This document shows positions 53,393-60,637 of a stretch of 64,000 nucleotides of DNA, piece after piece. The notes under the pieces were generated by a model, which searched no databases, was not told the DNA's origin, and saw only the letters and a program-made list of their open reading frames with translations. A program made the position numbers and the translations under genes. The number at the start of each line of letters is the position of its first letter. Position 1 is the stretch's first letter. Origin of the DNA: Pseudomonadota bacterium (GTDB lineage Bacteria > Pseudomonadota > Alphaproteobacteria > Acetobacterales > Acetobacteraceae); NCBI GenBank assembly GCA_021805545.1, contig JAJZFB010000044.1:1-64000 (forward strand), read 5' to 3'.

Positions 53393-53799
53393 AAGGCAAA
53401 GCCATGGTGAACCCTTCCGCAAAACGCGCCATCCCCGGCTTGGCGCTGCTGCTGGCGGGGCTGGCCGCCATGCCGGCACAGGCCAGCGTAACCGGCATGT
53501 GGCGTGTAACCGGCACCATCTCGGGCAAGGCTTTCGCGCTGGATTGCAAATTTCTGCCAAATGGCCCGGCGCTGGGCGGCGAATGCACCAAGGCGGCGGG
53601 CAGTGGCCACGGCGCGGGCAAAACTTATGTGTTGAGCACCGGCGCGGTCTCCGGCGGTACCATAAGCTGGGGCTACAAGGCGCATTACATGCTCATGAGC
53701 TTTACCGTAAGCTATGCCGGCCAGCTTAAGGGCAACGAAATTCAGGGTAGGGTGAAAGCCGCCGGGCGGCAGGGGCAATTCACCGCCGTCCGGGAATAA
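53389..53799 (+). CDS. Small exported protein of unknown function
   Basis: 136 aa with a signal peptide (KRAIPGLALLLAGLAAMPAQA). The mature part is beta-rich and Gly-rich (VTGMWRVTGTISGKAFALDCKFLPNG, GGTISWGYKAHYMLMSFTVSYAG) with two Cys. It looks like a short lipocalin-like or calycin-type beta barrel, but no family is certain. Translationally coupled to TetR, an unusual pairing. Confidence 0.8.
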   Translation: MKGKAMVNPSAKRAIPGLALLLAGLAAMPAQASVTGMWRVTGTISGKAFALDCKFLPNGPALGGECTKAAGSGHGAGKTYVLSTGAVSGGTISWGYKAHYMLMSFTVSYAGQLKGNEIQGRVKAAGRQGQFTAVRE

Positions 53800-53802
53800 T
53801 AA

Positions 53803-54525
53803 TCAGTCCGGCGCCGCAAAAGCCTCGCCCCGGTCCGCCATGGGCGCCGCGCCGGGGCGGCTGAAATCAATATCCGCGCCGGGGCGGCGGAAAGATTGCG
53901 CGGCTCGCCCAGGCTGGAAATTATAGCACGACCCTGCGGGGAATTCGGTGGCGGACATGCCAGCGGGCATTTCACGCCCGCGCCCATGGGCCACAATGGC
54001 GGCCCAGCGCAAAATCCGCATGGCTTCGGCGCCTTGCTTGTCCTGCTGGGCAATCACCTCGTTCAACTGGCCCATCTGCCTGCCGGCCAGTTCCGCCGGG
54101 GCGGTGAATACATCGCCCTGGCCCAACGCCCAGTCCAGCACCAGCGCGCCATTGCGCAGCAGCGTGGCACGGCGCGCGCCATCCGCCGCATCACTCACCA
54201 TTACGTCATAGGCCACCGGCGCCGTTTCATCCGCATGGGCCGCGCCAAAAATGGCCAGGTCGTGCAAATGCGTGCAGTTCTGCGTCTTCTGCCCGCGCTT
54301 GGGCACATCGGTCAGGGCCACGCCGGCAAAGGTTTCCGCAAGCTGGGCCATGGCGCCGGGGCACATGGTCCAGGGCGAGCGCTTCATCTCGCTCGCCACG
54401 CTCGTAATCACCCCGTTATCATGGCCAAGGATGACCACCATGCGGTGGTAGTCATCCTCCAGCTCAGCCGTCACCAAACCCTGTGCGGGTTCGATGAGAA
54501 TGCGGCGGCGATACCCCGGCTGCAT
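53803..54525 (-). CDS. DUF2889 protein, second copy
   Basis: 240 aa. The family hallmark appears as LAETFAGVALTDVPKRGQKTQNCTHLHDLAIFG, and the N-terminal GLVTAELEDDYHRMVVILGHDNGVITSVASE also matches. It is shorter than the 333-aa copy at 37256 and has a different, Pro/Gly-rich tail. Shares one base with the SCPx gene stop. Function unknown; the repeated linkage to DUF35 and SCPx genes suggests a role in the same step. Confidence 0.85.
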   Translation of the reverse strand: MQPGYRRRILIEPAQGLVTAELEDDYHRMVVILGHDNGVITSVASEMKRSPWTMCPGAMAQLAETFAGVALTDVPKRGQKTQNCTHLHDLAIFGAAHADETAPVAYDVMVSDAADGARRATLLRNGALVLDWALGQGDVFTAPAELAGRQMGQLNEVIAQQDKQGAEAMRILRWAAIVAHGRGREMPAGMSATEFPAGSCYNFQPGRAAQSFRRPGADIDFSRPGAAPMADRGEAFAAPD

Positions 54526-55685
54526 CAGTCGCGCGCCAGCAGCAGCACAGAGGCCAGCGGCCCGCCGCCCGATGCCGCCACGGCCACTTTCGGGGCGCCC
54601 TTTATCTGCCGCGCGCCGCCCTGGCCGCGCAGCTGCACCACGGATTCATGCGCGAAGCCAAACCCATGCAGCCGCCCGGCGCCAATCTGCCCGCCAAACG
54701 TGTTCAGCGGCAGCTCGCCATCCAGCGCGATGCGGTGCCCGCCCTCGATGAACTTGCCGCCCTCGCCCACGCCGCAGAACCCCAGCCCTTCCAGCCAGGT
54801 GAGCGCGAGGAAGGCAAAGCCGTCGTAAAGCTGCACCGTGTCCACATCCTTGGGCTTGTAATCGGTATGTTTCCACAATTCCGCCCCGGTGGGGTACGAG
54901 GCCATGAACTCCGTCTGGTCCCAGCTATGGCGCTCAGACCTGTAGGCGGAGGCCGCGATGCGGATGGGCGTTGCCTTCACCTCGCCCAGCGCGTCCCCGG
55001 CAGAGACGATGAGCACGGTCGAGGCATCGGAGAACCGGTCGCAATCGAACAGGCACATCGGCTCGGCAATCAGCCGCGCTTCCATGTACTGCTCCAGCGT
55101 CAGCGGCTCGCGCACCAAGGCGCGCGGGTTCAGCAGCGCGTTCTTGCGGTCGGTGAGCGAGATTTGCGCCAGTTGCTCGCGCGTCATGCCGTATTTCTTC
55201 ACATGGCGCATGGCGTATTGCGCCACCCAGGTAACGGCGGAGGTGGCGTTGAAGGGCGCGGTCCATTGCGAGCCCGCCTCCACGCGCGCGCCGCGGCTCA
55301 TCGGGTAATCCTGCGGGCGGGCCATGGCCGCGGCCTCGTACACGGTGCGGAAGCAGATGACATGGCGCGCCAGCCCCGCTTTTACGGCGGCGGCAGCCGT
55401 GGCCACGGCGCCAAGCTGGGCCGAGGTTTCCATGCCGCCATTATACCAGCGCACCTTCAGGTGCAGCGCGTCGATCAAATCTTCCGCGCCCAGGGGCGAG
55501 AAGCCGAGATAGCCGGACATCTTGCCCGGATAGGTGGAAATACCGTCAATATCCGCGAGCGACAGGCCGGAATCATCCAGCGCCTCGCGGATGGCATCCA
55601 TGGTGAGGAGCAGCGGGTGGCGGGTGAGCTTCTGGCCAACCTGCGACTGGCCAATGCCGGTGATATACGCGTCCTTGCTGGCCAT
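54525..55685 (-). CDS. SCPx/Ltp2-type thiolase-like protein, second copy, no nucleophilic Cys
   Basis: 386 aa. Thiolase-like fold with AYITGIGQSQVGQKL at the start; the nucleophile segment reads VRWYNGGMETSAQLGAVATAAAAV with no Cys. The C-terminal GELPLNTFGGQIGAGRLHGFGFAHESVVQLRGQGG is the SCPx type. Likely partner of the DUF35 protein 4 bp upstream, so a retro-aldolase or decarboxylating lyase on an acyl-CoA is plausible. Confidence 0.87.
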   Translation of the reverse strand: MASKDAYITGIGQSQVGQKLTRHPLLLTMDAIREALDDSGLSLADIDGISTYPGKMSGYLGFSPLGAEDLIDALHLKVRWYNGGMETSAQLGAVATAAAAVKAGLARHVICFRTVYEAAAMARPQDYPMSRGARVEAGSQWTAPFNATSAVTWVAQYAMRHVKKYGMTREQLAQISLTDRKNALLNPRALVREPLTLEQYMEARLIAEPMCLFDCDRFSDASTVLIVSAGDALGEVKATPIRIAASAYRSERHSWDQTEFMASYPTGAELWKHTDYKPKDVDTVQLYDGFAFLALTWLEGLGFCGVGEGGKFIEGGHRIALDGELPLNTFGGQIGAGRLHGFGFAHESVVQLRGQGGARQIKGAPKVAVAASGGGPLASVLLLARD

Positions 55686-55688
55686 GCT

Positions 55689-56093
55689 TCAACCCACCTT
55701 CCTGAACAGCGGCAGCCACACATCGTCCTGATGCAGGAACGACACTTCCACCTTGTCACCAATCTCCACCTCATTCACCGGGCAATCGATGATGTTGGTG
55801 GTGAGAAACACGCCCGGCGCGCCATCTATGGCCACGCGGGCGATGACGAACGGAACCTCCATGGCGGGGCTCCATTTCTGGTGGTTGATGGTGAAGGTAT
55901 CCACCACCCCCGTGCCCGGCACCACGCTTGGCGCCACGTTTTCCGAGAGGCAGTTGAAACAGATGGGGCGCGGCGGATGCAGGAAGGTTGTGCAATCCTG
56001 GCATTGCAGGAAGCGGAGTTTTCCATCCTCCCCGCTGGTCCAGAAAAACCGGTTATCCGGGTCAAGCCGGGGTAGAGACCGTGGTGATGACAT
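55689..56093 (-). CDS. DUF35 OB-fold zinc-ribbon protein, second copy
   Basis: 134 aa from MSSPRSLPRLDPDNRFFW (56093); the track start reads back into the P450 gene. Zinc ribbon CQDCTTFLHPPRPICFNC, then OB-fold GTGVVDTFTINHQKWSPAMEVPFVIARVAIDGAPG. Obligatory partner of the SCPx-type gene in known steroid systems. It starts 7 bp after the P450 stop. Confidence 0.9.
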   Translation of the reverse strand: MSSPRSLPRLDPDNRFFWTSGEDGKLRFLQCQDCTTFLHPPRPICFNCLSENVAPSVVPGTGVVDTFTINHQKWSPAMEVPFVIARVAIDGAPGVFLTTNIIDCPVNEVEIGDKVEVSFLHQDDVWLPLFRKVG

Positions 56094-56100
56094 GCTTAAG

Positions 56101-57360
56101 TTAATCCCAACGTATCGGTAGTGAATCAATGGCCAGAATATTGCCGGCATGGAACCTGGCCGGCCTGGTCTCGTCCAGCCTGAACAGCGGCAGGCGGGCA
56201 AGCACTTCTTCGTAAACAACCTGCAATTCCACACGCGCCAGATGCGAGCCAAGGCAGCGATGCGGGCCAACACCAAAGGCAATATGCATCTTGTTCTCGC
56301 GGTTCATGTCGAATTTGTCCGGCGCGGGAAATTCACGCGCATCCAAATCGGCGCCGGGCAGGAAGATGACCACCCGCTCGCCCCGCTTCATCGCCCAGCC
56401 GCCCAGCTCCGTGTTTTTCGCCACGGCGCGCACGGGCACGGTAAAGGTGTAGCGGCGCAGAATTTCCTCCGCCGCCTCGGGAATCAGCTTGGGGCTGGCG
56501 CGCAGCTCGTTCTGGAAAACGGGGTTGAGTGCCAGATGGCGGATGCCATAGCCAATGCCGTTAATCACCGTATCCAGCCCGGCGATGAAGAGCAGGACGC
56601 CGTAATCTTCCATCAGCTCCATCGTCATCGGCTTGCCGTCAACCTCGGCCTGCCAGAGCAGGCTGATAAGGTCGTCCTTCGGTTCCGTGCGGCGCGCCTC
56701 CAGGGTTTCGCGCATCGCATCGGCCACTTTGCGGCTGCGGAACACGTAGTCGATGGGGCTTTGCGCCGGGGCCAGATGCTCATGCACCAGCACACGGAAT
56801 TCCGCCAGGCGCTCCACCGGCAGGCCGAGCATTTTCAGAAACACCGTCACCGGCAGCGGCTCGGCCACGGCGGAAATAAAATCGCAATGCCCCTGCTTGG
56901 CCACGGCATCGATAAGCTCTCCGGCGAAGGCGCGGATATCTTCCTTGCGCGCGGCCATGGCCTTGGGCGAGAAGGCGGCCTGCAGCGGCGCGCGGTAAAT
57001 GGTATGCGCCGGCGGGTCCAGGTTTATGGGCGTGGCGTTGGGGATATGGCCAAAATCCGGCGGCAGATGCGCCCTTAACGCCGCCATGGCCTCCGGCGGG
57101 GCGATGTTGCTGGTAAAGGCCGCGGTATCGCGCGAGAGGGCGTAATTCTCGGCATGGCCGGTTACCACCCAATGGCCCATGTTGCGCGGCGTCCAGAACA
57201 CCGGCGGGGCCACGCGCAGCAGCTCCAGCACGCGCTTATGCGGGTCCTGCGTCAGGCCGGGGTCCAGATACATATCGAAATCGTACACAGCCGCATCGGG
57301 CACATGGGCGGGCTTGGCAACGGCGGGGCTAAGCCCGGCGGCAATATTGTCCATGGTCAT
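56101..57360 (-). CDS. Cytochrome P450
   Basis: 419 aa, soluble bacterial type. Heme loop AFGVGPHRCLGSHLARVEL, I-helix LLFIAGLDTVINGIG with the acid-threonine pair, and K-helix Glu-x-x-Arg in AEEILRRYTFTVPVR. It should hydroxylate the substrate using electrons from the [2Fe-2S] ferredoxin at 60242; no ferredoxin reductase lies in the window. Wording resembles camphor/terpene/steroid-type P450s, but the exact subfamily cannot be set here. The 173 bp to the SDR gene upstream contains no other gene. Confidence 0.94.
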   Translation of the reverse strand: MTMDNIAAGLSPAVAKPAHVPDAAVYDFDMYLDPGLTQDPHKRVLELLRVAPPVFWTPRNMGHWVVTGHAENYALSRDTAAFTSNIAPPEAMAALRAHLPPDFGHIPNATPINLDPPAHTIYRAPLQAAFSPKAMAARKEDIRAFAGELIDAVAKQGHCDFISAVAEPLPVTVFLKMLGLPVERLAEFRVLVHEHLAPAQSPIDYVFRSRKVADAMRETLEARRTEPKDDLISLLWQAEVDGKPMTMELMEDYGVLLFIAGLDTVINGIGYGIRHLALNPVFQNELRASPKLIPEAAEEILRRYTFTVPVRAVAKNTELGGWAMKRGERVVIFLPGADLDAREFPAPDKFDMNRENKMHIAFGVGPHRCLGSHLARVELQVVYEEVLARLPLFRLDETRPARFHAGNILAIDSLPIRWD

Positions 57361-57533
57361 GTCAGCCTCCTTGGCGTTTGCTAAGAGTTTCCTGCCGCCG
57401 CACCGTCTTACGCGGCTGGCTGACGGATGATTTGCCCACTAAACCTGGTCAGCCCCCAACGTGGCCGCGCCGCCAGAGCATGGCGGCGGCGCGCGTCCGC
57501 TTCAAGCAGCCGGGCCAAATACCGTGCCTGCGA

Positions 57534-58376
57534 TTACCCGATTTTCGCCGCGCCCTGACGGAATGCGGCGATGGAACCGCCATCCACCAGCAAATCGCAG
57601 CCGGAGATGAAGCTGGCCTCGGCGCTGACCAGAAACTGCGCGGCGAGCGCGATGTCGTTGGCCACGCCGGGCCGGCCAAGCGGGGCGGCATTCTGCATGG
57701 CGGCGCCGCCAGAGGTTTGCGCCTCCTTCTGGCCCATCGGGGTCAGGATCATGCCTGGCGAGATAGAGGTGATGCGCGCGCCGAGCGGCCCCCAGGCAAG
57801 GGCACGGCGCTGGGTGAGCGCCAGCACGGCCTGCTTGCTGAGCGAATAGGAAATGCCGCCCGCTTTCTCGGCATCGCCCTGCGCCATGCCGTCAATCAAC
57901 GCGCTGATCCTGGGCATGAAATCCGGCGCCAGCGGGTCGGCCATCAGGGCCGCCGCTTCAGGAATTTGCGGCATGAGATGCCCCGCGGAAGAGGCGATGA
58001 GCACGGCGGCGGCGCCAGGGCGCAACAGGGGCTCGATGGCATCCAGCAGCCTTACCGTGGCCACCAGATTAACCTGCATGATTGGCCCGGCCTTGGCGAG
58101 CGAGGGAGAAAGCCCCGCCGTATGGATGAGGGTAAGGGGCAGGCCGCTCCGCATGTCCGCCATAATGGCCTGCAGCAGCGCCTCATTCCCCAAATCGCCC
58201 TGGTGCGCGCCGGTAACGGTGTAGCCCTCGGCCCGCAGCTCCTCGGCAAACTGCGCGAGCCTGGGGGAGGCGTCGGTCAGGACGAGATCCTGCGTGGTGC
58301 CCAGCAGCCGGGCGCAGGCTTTGCCCATGCCGCCCGAAGCCCCGGTAATAAGCGCCTTACGCCGTGTGATGGCCAT
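57534..58376 (-). CDS. Short-chain dehydrogenase/reductase
   Basis: 280 aa. Rossmann motif LITGASGGMGKACARLL; catalytic Tyr-x-x-x-Lys in GGISYSLSKQAVLALTQ, with Ser in LIASSAGHL. A 40-residue segment between the Ser and Tyr (PEAAALMADPLAPDFMPRI) is typical of 3-alpha/20-beta hydroxysteroid-dehydrogenase-like SDRs. It would oxidise a ring or side-chain alcohol made by the P450. Confidence 0.92.
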   Translation of the reverse strand: MAITRRKALITGASGGMGKACARLLGTTQDLVLTDASPRLAQFAEELRAEGYTVTGAHQGDLGNEALLQAIMADMRSGLPLTLIHTAGLSPSLAKAGPIMQVNLVATVRLLDAIEPLLRPGAAAVLIASSAGHLMPQIPEAAALMADPLAPDFMPRISALIDGMAQGDAEKAGGISYSLSKQAVLALTQRRALAWGPLGARITSISPGMILTPMGQKEAQTSGGAAMQNAAPLGRPGVANDIALAAQFLVSAEASFISGCDLLVDGGSIAAFRQGAAKIG

Positions 58377-58401
58377 GTGGTTTCTCCCTATCTACGCAAT
58401 T

Positions 58402-58443
58402 TATGTAATTATGTAATTGGCGCCCGCCTTGCGGGGCGGGCGC
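58402..58443 (-). promoter_or_regulatory. Terminator-like hairpin plus tandem TATGTAAT repeats before the SDR gene
   Basis: GCGCCCGCC / GGCGGGCGC (58420-58443) forms a 9-bp stem just after the E2 stop. Next to it two perfect tandem copies of TATGTAAT (58402-58417) lie 26-41 bp before the SDR start, in a GC-rich region. This looks like an end of E2 transcription followed by a new promoter/operator for SDR-P450-DUF35. Confidence 0.45.
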
Positions 58444-58450
58444 GGCGGGA

Positions 58451-59176
58451 TCAGGCCTGGTCCCATTGCGTGAGCGCGGCGGCGATTTTGCGCACGAAGC
58501 GCGCCGCATCGGCGCCGTTGATCACGCGGTGATCGTAGCTGAGCGAGAGCGGCAAAATCTGGCGCGGGGCGAATTCATGCCCGTTCCACACCGGCCTTGT
58601 CTGCACGCTGGTAACGCCCAGAATGGCGACTTCCGGCGCGTTGATGATGGGGGTGAAATAGGTGCCGCCAATGCCGCCCAGCGAGGAGATGGAGAAGCAG
58701 CCGCCCTGCATTTTATCCATTGGCAGGCCCTTGGAGCGGGCCTGAAGGGAAACCTCCTTCAGCTCGGCGGCCAGGGTGTGGATGTCTTTCTGGTCCGCAT
58801 CGCGCAGCACGGGCACGAGCAGGCCGAGCGGGCCATCCACCGCGATGCCGATATGGAAGAATTTCTTCAGCACCAGCGTCTCGCCATCGGGCGTGAGCGA
58901 GGCGTTGAATTGCGGGTAGGCCCTGAGCGCCTCCACCACCGCCTTGATGAGGAAAATGAGGGGCGAAACCTTCTTTTCCATGGTCTTGCGGTAGGCTTCC
59001 AGCCCGGTCACATCCGCATCGTCCTGGTGCGTAACGTGGGGGATGGTGCTGGCATTGGTGACCATGGTCTTGGCCACAATCTTCTGGAAGCGGGTGCGCT
59101 TCACCGTATCGATCTCGCCAAATTGCGCGAAATAGGCCTCGGGCGTCGTCTCGTTGCTCACATTTTTCTCCAGCAC
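58451..59176 (-). CDS. 2-Oxoacid dehydrogenase acyltransferase (E2) catalytic domain only
   Basis: 241 aa. It begins almost directly with the catalytic core (VKRTRFQKIVAKTMVTNASTIPHVTHQDDADVTGLEAYRK), so the lipoyl and E3/E1-binding domains are absent. The active-site segment is LSLSYDHRVINGADAARF: His present, Asn replacing the common Asp, as in Azotobacter E2p. Other core motifs (FSISSLGGIGGTYFTPIINAPEVAILGV) are intact. It needs the separate lipoyl protein at 50599. Divergent from an SDR gene. Confidence 0.92.
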   Translation of the reverse strand: MLEKNVSNETTPEAYFAQFGEIDTVKRTRFQKIVAKTMVTNASTIPHVTHQDDADVTGLEAYRKTMEKKVSPLIFLIKAVVEALRAYPQFNASLTPDGETLVLKKFFHIGIAVDGPLGLLVPVLRDADQKDIHTLAAELKEVSLQARSKGLPMDKMQGGCFSISSLGGIGGTYFTPIINAPEVAILGVTSVQTRPVWNGHEFAPRQILPLSLSYDHRVINGADAARFVRKIAAALTQWDQA

Positions 59177-59373
59177 ATCCGGGGGGAGGCTTTCCTTAAC
59201 CCTTTCGGGTGGTCAAGCCATGGGGATCGCGGGCAGGATGTCATCGCCGGGGCGGTGAAACAAGATAGCCGTACCCCGCGCATCGCTCTGGCGATGATCG
59301 TGGCGCCATCTTGCCCCGCGCGCGGCGGGGCGCGAGGAGATTTGCACAATCAACCTGGGTAGGAGTCCGGCCA

Positions 59374-60153
59374 ATGAGGATCGATTCAAGCGTAGCGGCG
59401 GTGGTGACGGGTGGTGCCTCGGGTCTGGGCCTTGGCACTGTGCGGGCGCTGCGGGCAGCGGGCGTGAAGGTGGCGATTTTCGACCGCAACCCCGAGACCG
59501 GCGAGAAGATGGCCGCCGAGACCGGCTCGATTTTCTGCGAGGCGGATGTGATGTCTGAGGAGAGCCTGGACGCGGCCTTTGCCAAGGCGCGCGCGGCGCA
59601 TGGGCAGGAGCGTATGCTGGTGGCCTGCGCCGGTGGCGGCAATGCCTTCACCACCATCCGCAAGGACAAGGAAACCGGCGAGATCAAGCGCTTTCCCACG
59701 GCCGATTTCGCCCGCGTGGTGGCGCTTAACGCGGTGGGCACGTTTGCCACCATTACCCGCTTTGCCCAGGGCGTGGCCGAGGCCGAGCTGATTGACGGCG
59801 AGCGCGGCGCGGTTGTGTGCACCGCCTCCGCCGCGGCGCAGGACGGGCAGATGGGCCAGGCCGCCTATTCCGCCGGCAAGGCCGCCATTGTGGGCATGAC
59901 CCTGCCGATCGCGCGCGACCTGGCGCGCTACGGCATCCGCATCAACACCATCCTGCCCGGCATTTTCGATACCCCCGCCATGGCCGGCGCCACCCCCGCC
60001 ATGCGTGAGAGCCTGGGCGCCTCGGTGCTGTACCCCAAGCGCCTGGGCGATGCGGCGGAATATGCGTCCCTGGCGCTGGAGCTGATCCGCAACACCTATT
60101 TCAACGCCGAATCCATCCGCCTGGATGGCGGCATCCGCATGGGCGTGCGCTGA
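59374..60153 (+). CDS. Short-chain dehydrogenase (3-hydroxyacyl-CoA dehydrogenase type 2-like)
   Basis: 259 aa from [21 protein letters not shown], with AGGAG before the start; the track start lies upstream. Cofactor loop [15 protein letters not shown], Ser in [11 protein letters not shown] and Tyr/Lys in [13 protein letters not shown]. The sequence resembles HSD17B10-like enzymes that oxidise 3-hydroxyacyl-CoA or hydroxysteroids. Followed 88 bp later by the ferredoxin in the same direction. Confidence 0.92.
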   Translation: MRIDSSVAAVVTGGASGLGLGTVRALRAAGVKVAIFDRNPETGEKMAAETGSIFCEADVMSEESLDAAFAKARAAHGQERMLVACAGGGNAFTTIRKDKETGEIKRFPTADFARVVALNAVGTFATITRFAQGVAEAELIDGERGAVVCTASAAAQDGQMGQAAYSAGKAAIVGMTLPIARDLARYGIRINTILPGIFDTPAMAGATPAMRESLGASVLYPKRLGDAAEYASLALELIRNTYFNAESIRLDGGIRMGVR

Positions 60154-60241
60154 TTTTTTGCGCCTGCCGGGCCGCTCCGCCTGGGCAGGCGCGCGCCATG
60201 CGGCTAAAGCAGCCAACAAAACACTCCGGAGACATCCCATT

Positions 60242-60559
60242 ATGCCTGAGATTATCGTCACCACGCGCGAGGGCGCGACAGCCTCTCTCAACGTGAAGGC
60301 TGGTATCACCCTTATGGAGGCGCTGCGTGATGGCGGCTATGACGAGCTGCTGGCCCTGTGCGGCGGCTGCTGCTCCTGCGCCACCTGCCATGTGTATATC
60401 GACCCCGCCTTCGCCGGTAAGCTGCCGAAGATGAGCGAGGACGAGAACGAGCTGCTGGACAGCTCCTCGCACCGTCACGAGACCTCGCGTCTCTCGTGCC
60501 AGATTCGGGTGACGGATGCGCTGGACGGGATGAAGACCACCATCGCGCCGGAAGATTGA
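60242..60559 (+). CDS. [2Fe-2S] ferredoxin (adrenodoxin/putidaredoxin type)
   Basis: 105 aa from [12 protein letters not shown]. Cluster ligands C-x5-C-x2-C in [15 protein letters not shown] plus the fourth Cys in SRLSCQIRV. An extra Cys inside the loop (GGCCS) is unusual. It is the likely electron donor of the P450 at 56101. A two-way terminator follows. Confidence 0.94.
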   Translation: MPEIIVTTREGATASLNVKAGITLMEALRDGGYDELLALCGGCCSCATCHVYIDPAFAGKLPKMSEDENELLDSSSHRHETSRLSCQIRVTDALDGMKTTIAPED

Positions 60560-60579
60560 TTCTCCGGCGGCGCCTTTAT

Positions 60580-60607
60580 CGGCATCCCCGCTTGCGCGGG
60601 GATGCCG
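60580..60607. terminator. Bidirectional terminator between ferredoxin and dld
   Basis: CGGCATCCCCGC-TTGC-GCGGGGATGCCG, a perfect 12-bp stem between converging genes, followed on the plus side by an A-rich stretch (GAAGAGAAAAAA), which is a T run for the opposite strand. Confidence 0.75.
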
Positions 60608-60637
60608 GGATAGAAGAGAAAAAACCAGTCTCTGAAC

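Noticed and set aside
54648-56075. 475-aa plus-strand ORF
   Set aside because: Antisense to the SCPx and DUF35 genes; no recognisable domain.
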